From the NCBI GenBank assembly GCA_013152925.1, contig JAADFK010000028.1, forward strand, positions 1 to 32,616: a stretch of DNA of 32,616 bases. Reading direction: 5' to 3'. This document shows positions 1 through 7,198 of this stretch, one piece after another. Position 1 is the first letter of the stretch. Every line of letters begins with the position of its first letter. The translations under genes were made by a program, and so were the position numbers. The notes under the pieces are model-generated. The model was given only the letters and a program-made list of their open reading frames with translations, ran no database searches and was not told the origin of the DNA. Source of the DNA: Acidobacteriota bacterium. Its GTDB lineage: Bacteria > Acidobacteriota > Thermoanaerobaculia > Thermoanaerobaculales > Sulfomarinibacteraceae.

Positions 1-2033
1 GGGGCGCCTCCGGCAAGCTCGCCGGCCAGCTCGGGGTGGCCGGCCTGCTCCAGAAGGGCGCGGGCCCGCCTGAGCATGGCCGGATCGGCGCCGTCGCCGG
101 TCAGTTGCCGGAGCTGGGCCATGGCGTCTCCCGTGCGCCCCACGGCCAGGAGGGCCTGGACCAGGTTGAAGCGCGTTGGAACGTCGCCGGGATGCTGCTT
201 CACGGCCCGCTGGAGGTGGGGAATGGCCTGCGCCAGGTGCCCCGTGTGGGCGGCGGCCTCGGCCAGCATGTTGACTGCGGCCGGCTCGCCCGGCCGCAGC
301 TTCAGCACGGTTTCCAGCTCCTTGGCCGCCTCGTCCCATTGCTTCTCGTTGACCAGGGCGCGGGCCAGGTTGAGGTGCGCCGAGGGCGGCTGGGGATCGT
401 AGTCCACGGCCCGCCGGAAGGCCTCGGTCGCCTCGCTGAGCTTGCCGGTTTCGGTGTAGGCGACGCCAAGGTCGTAAAGTGCGGCGTAGAGGTCCGGCTT
501 GAGCTTGAGGGCCTTCTCGAGGTAGGGGATGGCTGCCTTCCAGTCCTGCTGGGCGAAGGCGATCCGGCCCAGGTTCATCCAGGCCTCGTAGAAATCCGGG
601 AGCCTGTCAAGGACCAGGCGCGTCGCTTTCTCGGCCTCGAGGTAGTTGCCCTCGGAGATCATGCGGATGGCGCGCTGATTGGCCTCGTGGACCTCGATCA
701 GGTCCTTGGGGTCGGGCCGGCCGGGCTCGATGGCCAGGGTGTCCTCGACGTCGCTCGCAAGGTACCCGAGGGACTGGAGCTTGGCCGCCGCTTCGCGGTC
801 CGTGGCGGTATGAGATGCGGTGGCGGCCAGGGAGGCCAACCTGGTGTCGGCGTTGAGTGCGCGCTGCAGGCGGCGTACGGTGTCGCGGCGCCCTGCCAGC
901 AGGTTGGCGGTCTCGCCGGGGTCCGTCGGGAGGTCGTACAGCTCGGACCGCGTGGTGCGGATGTACTTCCACCGGCCGTCGATCTCGCCCAGGAGCGGGT
1001 TGGCGCCGTAGCGGGTCGGCGTCAGGCTCTCGAAGTAGAGCGTGCGGTCCGCCTCCAGAGCGTTCTTTCCGCGGAGGGCGTTTGCCAGGTCGTGCCCCTG
1101 GACGGTGGCCGGGGCCGGGACGTCCAGGAGATCGCAGACGGTGGGAACCACGTCGATCAGTCCAGTGGGCCCGTCCAGCCGGGTTCCGGGGGGGATGCCG
1201 GGTCCGTGGAAGATACAGGGTACGTGGAGGGCCGGCTGGTAGACGAAGTAGGAGTGGGTGTCCTCTCCGTGCTGGCCCAGCTCCTCGCCATGATCCCCCA
1301 CCAGGACGATGAGCGTGGTGGCGTCCAGGCCGTGGGCCTTGAGAGCGCCGAGGAAACGGCCCACCTGCTGGTCGGCGTAGGCGATCTCGCCGGTGTACGG
1401 GTCATCGGCGAACTTCGAGGCCCAGGGTGCAGGGGGGTCGTAGGGCTCGTGGGGATCGTAGAGGTGCAGGAAGATGAAGAAGGGCTTGCCGCCGTGGGAG
1501 TCCAGCCACCGTATGGCGTGGTCGACGGTCTCGCTGCCCCGCCGCTCCGTGCCGAAGTCGGTGCGGACGGGGTTGTCAAAATGGTCGTCCCAGGTGCCGA
1601 AGCCCTGGGAGAGGCCGAAGCGGTGGTCGAGCACGAAGGCGCTCACGAAGCCGGCGGTTTGCCAGCCCTTGCCCTGAAGGACCTCGGCCAGGGTTTCGGC
1701 GCTGTCCCGGAGGCGGTAGTTGAAGTTGTCGTGGACGCCGGTGACCGGCGGGATCATGCCGGTCAGGAGGCTGCTGTGCGCCGGCAGGGTCATGGGTACA
1801 GGTGTCGTCGTGTGTGCGAGCAGGGCGCCGCCGGCGGCCAGCGTATCGATGGCCGGCGTCACGCCACCCTTCATGCCGTAGCAACCCAGGTGATCGGCCC
1901 GCGTCGTGTCCAGGCTGATGATCACGAGGTTCCTGGCCCTGGGGGTCCGGTGGCAACCGGCGGCGGGAAGAAGGGCCACGGCCAGCACCAGGGCCGCGGC
2001 GGCGCCAACGGGAACGCTGCGAAGGCTTGCCAT
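1..2033 (-). CDS. Sulfatase-like (alkaline phosphatase superfamily) lipoprotein with C-terminal TPRs, partial
   Basis: The frame is open from the ATG at 2033 to the window edge (677 codons, no stop). The N-terminus is basic, then hydrophobic, and ends in AAGC with Cys27, an approximate lipobox, so it is probably an exported lipoprotein. The metal-site motif SLDTTRADHLGCYG follows at about residues 38-51. Where formylglycine sulfatases have C/S-x-P-x-R-x-x-L-x-T-G, this protein has TLPAHSSLLTG, so the Cys is Thr and the Arg is His. Later motifs include GDHGEELGQHG. Roughly the last 230 visible residues are TPRs, for example AAIPYLEKALKLKPDLYAAL. The family hydrolyses sulfate or phosphate esters; the Thr variant makes formylglycine chemistry unlikely, and a phosphoester or transferase role is possible. 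There is no Shine-Dalgarno; TAGCCT lies 6 nt before the ATG. The C-terminus lies outside the window. Confidence 0.9.
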   Translation of the reverse strand, partial: MASLRSVPVGAAAALVLAVALLPAAGCHRTPRARNLVIISLDTTRADHLGCYGMKGGVTPAIDTLAAGGALLAHTTTPVPMTLPAHSSLLTGMIPPVTGVHDNFNYRLRDSAETLAEVLQGKGWQTAGFVSAFVLDHRFGLSQGFGTWDDHFDNPVRTDFGTERRGSETVDHAIRWLDSHGGKPFFIFLHLYDPHEPYDPPAPWASKFADDPYTGEIAYADQQVGRFLGALKAHGLDATTLIVLVGDHGEELGQHGEDTHSYFVYQPALHVPCIFHGPGIPPGTRLDGPTGLIDVVPTVCDLLDVPAPATVQGHDLANALRGKNALEADRTLYFESLTPTRYGANPLLGEIDGRWKYIRTTRSELYDLPTDPGETANLLAGRRDTVRRLQRALNADTRLASLAATASHTATDREAAAKLQSLGYLASDVEDTLAIEPGRPDPKDLIEVHEANQRAIRMISEGNYLEAEKATRLVLDRLPDFYEAWMNLGRIAFAQQDWKAAIPYLEKALKLKPDLYAALYDLGVAYTETGKLSEATEAFRRAVDYDPQPPSAHLNLARALVNEKQWDEAAKELETVLKLRPGEPAAVNMLAEAAAHTGHLAQAIPHLQRAVKQHPGDVPTRFNLVQALLAVGRTGDAMAQLRQLTGDGADPAMLRRARALLEQAGHPELAGELAGGA

Positions 2034-2039
2034 GGGGCG

Positions 2040-2045
2040 AGGCTA
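2040..2045 (-). promoter_or_regulatory. Putative -10 of a leaderless sulfatase transcript
   Basis: TAGCCT lies exactly 6 nt upstream of the ATG at 2033, which would put transcription initiation on the start codon. The same hexamer at the same distance precedes the gene at 26244. No recognisable -35 is visible here. Confidence 0.4.
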
Positions 2046-2070
2046 TCACAGGCGGGCCGGCCGGGAGCGC

Positions 2071-2076
2071 TACACT
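2071..2076 (+). promoter_or_regulatory. Possible -10 for the CDF transporter gene
   Basis: TACACT is followed by about 34 nt to the GTG start, leaving room for a short leader with the GGAG at 2099-2102. No -35 match at the usual spacing. Confidence 0.25.
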
Positions 2077-2110
2077 TGGGTATTGACGAGCTCTCGGCGG
2101 GGAGACGGAC

Positions 2111-3271
2111 GTGCTGACACGGACACTGGAAAAGATGGCGCTCGGCGGCCGGCCGGCCGGTTCGGCCGAGGGCCGGGAGCGTTTGGGCGTCCTGGAGGGC
2201 TGGGTCAGCGTGGCGGTCAACGTGGTGGTCTTTCTGGCCAAGATCATCCCGGGCCTCCTGATCGGCAGCGCCAGTCTCGTGGCCGATGCCGTCCATTCCC
2301 TCGGCGACGTGGCGACCTCGGCGGTGGTCATCTGGAGCTTCCGGGCCTCGGCGAGGCCGCCGGACAAGGAACACCCCTTCGGCCACGGCCGCATCGAGAA
2401 CATCGCCTCCCTGATCATCGCCGTCCTCCTGTTGGTGGCAGCCGTGGAGCTGGGACGCTCGGGCGTGGGGCGCCTGGTGCATCCGAAACCCGTTCGTGCC
2501 AGCTGGGCGCTGCTGGGCGTGCTCGCCGTGACCATCGGGCTCAAGGAGTGGCTGGCACGCTTTGCCGGGCAGCTGGGAAGGCGGCTGGATTCCGGCGCTC
2601 TCAAGGGGGACGCGTGGCACCATCGCAGCGACGTGCTGGCCACGACGGTCGTCCTGGCGGCGCTGGCCGGGGAGCGGCTGGGCTGGCGTTTCCTGGACGG
2701 CGCCGCGGCACTGATCGTGGCGGGCTTCGTGGCATGGGCCGGCATCGCCCTGGTTCGTGCGTCCATGGATCCCCTGATCGGGGAGGCGCCCCCGGGCGAG
2801 CTCCGGGAGACCATTCGTTCATTGGCCTTGGCCGTGAACGGCGTCCAGGCGGTACACCACATCATGGTGCACGCCTATGGCAGGCTGTCGGTCATCTCCC
2901 TCCACGTGGAAATACCGGCGGAATGGGACGTGCTCCGGGCCCATCGCGTGACGGAGGAGGTGGAGGCGCGCGTTTCGGAGGCCCTCGGGGCCATAGTGGT
3001 GGTGCACATGGACCCGGTCGATCGCGCGCACCCGCTGTACCCCGCCATGGCCGCCCACCTCGACGAGATACGCGCGGGAATGGAGGGGTTTCGCCAGTAC
3101 CACGATCTGCGTATCTCGGGGACCCCCGAACAGTGCACGGTGGCATTCGATGCCGTGCTTGACGGCCGGGATCGCGCGGATCTGGAAGCGGCGATCCGGG
3201 AGGCGGTTCGCGGGCGCTTTCCCCAGGTGGGCGAGGTTCTCATCGAGGTTGAGACGACGCTGGCGTACTGA
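2111..3271 (+). CDS. Cation diffusion facilitator (CDF) transporter with two C-terminal domains
   Basis: Inner-membrane divalent metal/proton antiporter (Zn, Fe, Mn or similar; metal not determinable here), 386 aa. The two intramembrane metal-site signatures are visible: D59-x-x-H62-x-x-x-D66 in TM2 (DAVHSLGD) and DAWHHRSD at 167-174 in TM5. HPFGHGR at 89-94 marks the cytoplasmic loop. After the membrane region there are two consecutive alpha/beta modules of about 60 residues (roughly 255-315 and 320-384), where most CDF proteins have one metal-sensing C-terminal domain. The GTG at 2111 is chosen because GGAG lies 8 nt upstream; the ATG at 2135 is an alternative. It is followed by nhaA on the same strand after 175 nt, so both genes concern ion homeostasis, but nhaA has its own possible promoter. 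Confidence 0.9.
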   Translation: MLTRTLEKMALGGRPAGSAEGRERLGVLEGWVSVAVNVVVFLAKIIPGLLIGSASLVADAVHSLGDVATSAVVIWSFRASARPPDKEHPFGHGRIENIASLIIAVLLLVAAVELGRSGVGRLVHPKPVRASWALLGVLAVTIGLKEWLARFAGQLGRRLDSGALKGDAWHHRSDVLATTVVLAALAGERLGWRFLDGAAALIVAGFVAWAGIALVRASMDPLIGEAPPGELRETIRSLALAVNGVQAVHHIMVHAYGRLSVISLHVEIPAEWDVLRAHRVTEEVEARVSEALGAIVVVHMDPVDRAHPLYPAMAAHLDEIRAGMEGFRQYHDLRISGTPEQCTVAFDAVLDGRDRADLEAAIREAVRGRFPQVGEVLIEVETTLAY

Positions 3272-3343
3272 GGCGGCCCGGCTTGCGCCGTGCCGTCGAG
3301 ACACGTGTCCCGGGGCCGGCGCGGGTGGTGAGGCTCCGGGCTG

Positions 3344-3352
3344 TGCTACCTT
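3344..3352 (+). promoter_or_regulatory. Possible extended -10 promoter for nhaA
   Basis: TGC-TACCTT fits an extended -10 (TGn plus hexamer) in the gap between the CDF gene and nhaA. It would give a leader of about 88 nt containing an out-of-frame ATG at 3394. Confidence 0.3.
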
Positions 3353-3446
3353 CGAGTCGGCGTTCCGGGGAGTTGGATGGGCTGGGAAGCAGCATGATGA
3401 ACGTGGCTCCAGCACCGTGGAGCGGATCTGAAGGGGAGATGGTGAG

Positions 3447-4772
3447 ATGGAAGTTCCCGGGGGGCATGACAACCGTGGTATGAACGGATTCCTCCTCCGT
3501 TTCATCCACAGCGAGGTTTCCGGCAGCATCGTGCTGCTGATCTGTACGGTCATCGCCCTGGTGTGGGCCAACTCGCCCTGGGCCGGGAGCTACCAGCACA
3601 TGCTGCACATCAAGGCGGGGATCAGCTGGGGCGGCCATACCTTCGAGCTCTCGCTCCACCACTGGGTCAACGACGGGTTGATGGTTGTCTTCTTCTTCGT
3701 CGTCGGCCTGGAGATCAAGCGGGAGCTGGTGGTCGGGCGGCTCTCCTCGCTGGACCGGGCCATCCTGCCGGTGACGGCCGCCCTCGGGGGCATGGTCGTT
3801 CCGGCGCTTCTCTACTACGCCATCAACCACGGGGGTCCAGCGGCGCGGGGGTGGGGCATCCCCATGGCCACGGATATCGCCTTCGCCCTGGGCCTCCTGG
3901 CCGTGTTCGGCAAGCGGGTGCCCATCGGCCTCAAGGTCTTCCTGATGGCGCTGGCAATCGCCGACGACCTCGGTGCCGTGGCGGTCATCGCCATCTACTA
4001 CACGGAGAAGATCAACATGACGGCCCTGATCACGGCGGCCGTCCTCCTGGTAGCTCTGGCGGGCTTCATCAAGGCGCGGGTCAACCGGGTGGGGATCCTC
4101 GCGGTGGTGATCGTCGCGTTCTGGGCCGCTGTCCTGGTCTCCGGCGTCCACGCCACCGTTGCCGGCATCCTGGTGGCGTTTCTCGTTCCAGTCAAGGCCA
4201 GCATGGATCCGGACGAGTTCATCGGGGCCCTGGCAACGAGCCTGGACGAGCTCAAGGAGTGCGGTGACCTGTCGCGGCACAGCATGATCGAGAAGTCGAC
4301 CCAGCTGGGCGCCATCGACAGGGTGTGGACGGCAGGGGCACGTATGTACCCCTCGGGCCTGGCCCTGGAGCACTACCTCCATCCGGCCCAGGCCTTCTTC
4401 GTCCTCCCGCTCTTCGCCCTCTTCAACGCCGGCGTGGTCATCTCCGGCGATGTGGGAAACGTGCTGCTGAGCGCCGAATCCCTCGGCGTCATCGTCGGGC
4501 TCTTCGTTGGCAAGCAGCTCGGCATTTTCGGCTTTTCGTGGATCGCCGTCAGGAGCGGGTGGGCCCACCTTCCGGAGGGCGTCACATTCAAACAGGTGTG
4601 GGGCGTAGCCTGCCTGGCGGGCATCGGGTTCACCATGTCGCTGTTCGTCAGCGATCTGGCCTTCAACGCGCCGGAGCTGCTGGCCGGTGCCAAGCTCGGT
4701 ATCCTCGTCGCCTCGCTCCTGGCTGGCACCTGGGGAGCGATCCTGCTCTCCCGGTTCCTCCCCAGGGAGTAG
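3447..4772 (+). CDS. nhaA: Na+/H+ antiporter NhaA
   Basis: Inner-membrane electrogenic Na+(Li+)/H+ antiporter, 441 aa, with the whole NhaA pattern: RFIHSEVSGSIVLL and ALVWANSPW in TM1, FFFVVGLEIKRE at 83-93, ATDIAFALG with Asp143, and ADDLGAV with the ion-binding pair Asp173/Asp174 (E. coli Asp163/164). It ends with a TM segment rich in small residues and RFLPRE. Two starts are credible. ATG 3447 has AGGGGAG 8 nt upstream and was chosen. ATG 3480 gives the more typical NhaA N-terminus (MNGFLLRF), and an upstream frame opening at 3394 ends in TGA overlapping that ATG. It is convergent with the patatin gene. Confidence 0.96.
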   Translation: MEVPGGHDNRGMNGFLLRFIHSEVSGSIVLLICTVIALVWANSPWAGSYQHMLHIKAGISWGGHTFELSLHHWVNDGLMVVFFFVVGLEIKRELVVGRLSSLDRAILPVTAALGGMVVPALLYYAINHGGPAARGWGIPMATDIAFALGLLAVFGKRVPIGLKVFLMALAIADDLGAVAVIAIYYTEKINMTALITAAVLLVALAGFIKARVNRVGILAVVIVAFWAAVLVSGVHATVAGILVAFLVPVKASMDPDEFIGALATSLDELKECGDLSRHSMIEKSTQLGAIDRVWTAGARMYPSGLALEHYLHPAQAFFVLPLFALFNAGVVISGDVGNVLLSAESLGVIVGLFVGKQLGIFGFSWIAVRSGWAHLPEGVTFKQVWGVACLAGIGFTMSLFVSDLAFNAPELLAGAKLGILVASLLAGTWGAILLSRFLPRE

Positions 4773-4840
4773 CGGCCCGGTGGCCGGCCGAAGGGCCGTT
4801 CATCGCCGTTGCTGCAGAAAGCCCACGACGACCCGGGAGC

Positions 4841-7108
4841 TCAGAACGTCTGGCCGAGGAAGAAGTAGTACTGGTTGCGACCGCCTTCCCCCCAACCGAC
4901 GGCCAGGTAGAGGGGCCCCAGGACGCTGTCGACACCCAGGTAGAGTGAGCCCGCCGTGTGGAGGGCCTCCCAGCCCAGAGGTGTGTCCAGAACGACGGCA
5001 TTGCCGGTTTCCAGGGAGACGCCCAGGTACACGGGCATGGACAGGAACCCCGAGACGTCGTTCATCCGCCGGCGGATGTTGAGGCTCCCGAAGGCGACGC
5101 GGCCGCCGATGAGCTCGTCCGGGAAATAGCCGGAGAGCCGGAGGAAACCGCCCAGCGAGTACAGCGACACCGGGTTGCTGTTGGGGTGATCCATGTCGGT
5201 GTCCCCCAGGATCGTGGTGGCCTCGACGGTCAGCCTCCCGAAGGTGAAGGCGCCCCGCGCCCTGAGGGATTCCGCCATGTAGTTTTCCTCGCCACCGAGA
5301 GCGGTCAGCGATTGCAGGAGCTCCGCCCGGACCTGGAACCCTTTCCGGGGGAAAACCAGCCGGTCGGCGGTGTCCACGTTGAGCTGGAAACGGGCGGCCC
5401 CGACATCGGCCTTCGCGTGCGGGAGAATCGGAAGACCGACCAGGAGATCGCCGCGTGAGGTGCCGGCAAAGGCGCCGAGGCGGAGCTCCGCCCAGTTGCC
5501 CAGGACCCGGCCCATGTCAACGCCGATCGCCGCATCCTTGATGCGGTAGGTGAAGAGCTCTCGGCCATCGGCAACCACGTTGTAGTTGTTCTGCTCGGCA
5601 AAGACATAGGGCGAGACGAACCAATTCATCCCGCCGTCCAGGGGCTGGTACAGCTCCGCCCGGATCTTGGGGTGCGACCCGACGTTGAGGTCCAGCCGGT
5701 ACTCACCCCCGAGACGGTTGATCAGGAACCGCGTGTACCGCACGCCGAGGTTGAACTTGGCCTGCCTGCCGATGTCCGATTCCAGGCCCAGGGCGAAACG
5801 CACCATGCCGGTCCCCAGGCTGCTCTCGCGGGTCCTGACAGTCAAGATCGTCTTCCCGTTCTTCTGGTTCAGGTCGTAGTCGGCGAGATCGAACACGCCG
5901 AGCCCGTAGATGTCCTGGAGGTCGACGGCCAGCTGCCGGGAGTCCAGGGACTGGCCGGGCTTCACATGGAGGTGGTCGGCGATCACCCTGTTGCGCAATC
6001 GGCTGTCATTGACCAGCTTGATCTCATCGACGACCGGCCCGGGCCCGCAGCCCACCCGGCGCCCCCTCCGCTGCTTCCACCGCTGGTACTCCTGGGGGCT
6101 GAGAGAGTACCGGCGCAATGCGGCGGCCGCGTCTCGGGCGGCCTTCTCACCGTCGAGGACCGCCTCGCGGGCCTTGTCGAAGTCCGCCGAGCTGATGTCC
6201 CCGAGGTCGGGAACGATCAGCACATCGCTCCGTCGGAGGGTCGTGATCTGGGCCTCGGTCGTTCGCCGGGTCAGGAGCGTGGACACCTGATCCAGGATGC
6301 TCAGCGCGGACTTCAGCTTGTCCTCGGAGGCCATGGGCGTGCTGATGTCCACGGCGATGACCACGTCGACGCCCATCTGCCGGGCCACGTCCACGGGCAG
6401 GTTGTCGGCGATGCCGCCGTCGACCAGGAGGTGCTTCCCGATCCGGACGGGTTGGAAGACGCCGGGGATCGACATGCTGGCGCGCATGGCCAGGGCCAGG
6501 TCACCGCTGGAGAGGACAACGGGATCGCCGGTGACGATGTCGGCGGCCACGCAGCGGAATGGCGTGGGGAGCTCGTCGAAGCTCCGGACGCAGGCGACGG
6601 GAAGGGTGAAGGTCCGCAACAGGTGGGTTATGGTCTGGCCCTGGACGGCCCCCTTGGGGATGAGCAACTTGCCCTTGCGTACATGGACGGTGGCCTTGAC
6701 GTAGTAGCCGTTCTCGTCGCTCTTCCTTCGGAAGCTCAGCCGGTTGCGCGGCGGCCTGTCCTTGAAGGCCGCGTTCCAGTCGAGATCGTAGAGAATCTGG
6801 CGGATCTCGTCGGGGCTCTTCCCGCTGGCGTAGAGCCCTCCGACCAGGGCGCCCATGCTCGTGCCCGTGACGACGTCCACGGGGACGCGGAGCTCCTCCA
6901 GGATTTCGAGAACGCCCGCGTGGGCGGCCCCGCGGGCGCCGCCGCCCGACAGCACCAGGCCGATGCGAGGTCGGCGTGGAGGCGTGTCCTTTCCCGCCGT
7001 GCGGCCGGTGACCGGCAGTGCCACGAGGAGGAGTGCGAGGAGGACGGAGGGGCTGCCACGACGGGGGGAGGGCCCGGGCCTTCGCGTGTTCCGCTTGATT
7101 CTCATCAT
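4841..7108 (-). CDS. Patatin-like phospholipase with POTRA and outer-membrane beta-barrel (PlpD-like)
   Basis: A 755-aa protein with a Sec signal (hydrophobic stretch about 20-34), then a patatin domain: oxyanion loop SGGGARG (54-60), nucleophile elbow GTSMG with Ser84, and catalytic Asp230 in DGG (230-232), so the Ser-Asp dyad is complete. Around residues 355-425 there is a POTRA-like segment (DEIKLVNDSRLRN...). The rest looks like a 16-strand Omp85-type barrel and ends in ...YFFLGQTF with a terminal aromatic residue. This is the layout of type Vd secreted phospholipases such as PlpD, which act at or beyond the outer membrane. The natural lipid substrate is unknown. The start is ATGATG without its own Shine-Dalgarno; a 4-codon frame (ATG at 7119) with AGGA 7 nt upstream ends in TGA overlapping this start. 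It has its own promoter at 7154-7182. Confidence 0.93.
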   Translation of the reverse strand: MMRIKRNTRRPGPSPRRGSPSVLLALLLVALPVTGRTAGKDTPPRRPRIGLVLSGGGARGAAHAGVLEILEELRVPVDVVTGTSMGALVGGLYASGKSPDEIRQILYDLDWNAAFKDRPPRNRLSFRRKSDENGYYVKATVHVRKGKLLIPKGAVQGQTITHLLRTFTLPVACVRSFDELPTPFRCVAADIVTGDPVVLSSGDLALAMRASMSIPGVFQPVRIGKHLLVDGGIADNLPVDVARQMGVDVVIAVDISTPMASEDKLKSALSILDQVSTLLTRRTTEAQITTLRRSDVLIVPDLGDISSADFDKAREAVLDGEKAARDAAAALRRYSLSPQEYQRWKQRRGRRVGCGPGPVVDEIKLVNDSRLRNRVIADHLHVKPGQSLDSRQLAVDLQDIYGLGVFDLADYDLNQKNGKTILTVRTRESSLGTGMVRFALGLESDIGRQAKFNLGVRYTRFLINRLGGEYRLDLNVGSHPKIRAELYQPLDGGMNWFVSPYVFAEQNNYNVVADGRELFTYRIKDAAIGVDMGRVLGNWAELRLGAFAGTSRGDLLVGLPILPHAKADVGAARFQLNVDTADRLVFPRKGFQVRAELLQSLTALGGEENYMAESLRARGAFTFGRLTVEATTILGDTDMDHPNSNPVSLYSLGGFLRLSGYFPDELIGGRVAFGSLNIRRRMNDVSGFLSMPVYLGVSLETGNAVVLDTPLGWEALHTAGSLYLGVDSVLGPLYLAVGWGEGGRNQYYFFLGQTF

Positions 7109-7153
7109 GCAGGCACCATGTTTCCGTCCTGATGGACTCGTGTTGTCGAAATC

Positions 7154-7182
7154 ATGGTATCGCAGCGCCGGTGGGTCGCCAA
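7154..7182 (-). promoter_or_regulatory. Promoter for the patatin-like gene
   Basis: On the minus strand, TTGGCG (7182-7177), a 17-nt spacer and TACCAT (7159-7154) lie in the gap between the cydC stop (7199) and the patatin start (7108). This suggests transcription separate from the cyd genes. Confidence 0.45.
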
Positions 7183-7198
7183 CCGCACCGGCTTCGGC

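Noticed and set aside
36-2117. Long plus-strand open frame of 693 codons
   Set aside because: It is antisense to the sulfatase-TPR gene, which has clear motifs. The translation is low-complexity and Gly/Val/Arg-rich without domains, as is common opposite GC-rich genes.
4773-4798. Terminator between nhaA and the patatin gene
   Set aside because: A 6-bp stem (4773-4778/4793-4798) with a 14-nt loop and only TT after it; too weak to call.
5672-7132. Plus-strand open frame opposite the patatin gene
   Set aside because: Antisense shadow of a gene with a full catalytic dyad and barrel; no motifs of its own. The same holds for plus-strand frames at 7154-8428, 9031-10905, 10343-11866 and 11763-13223 opposite the cyd genes.
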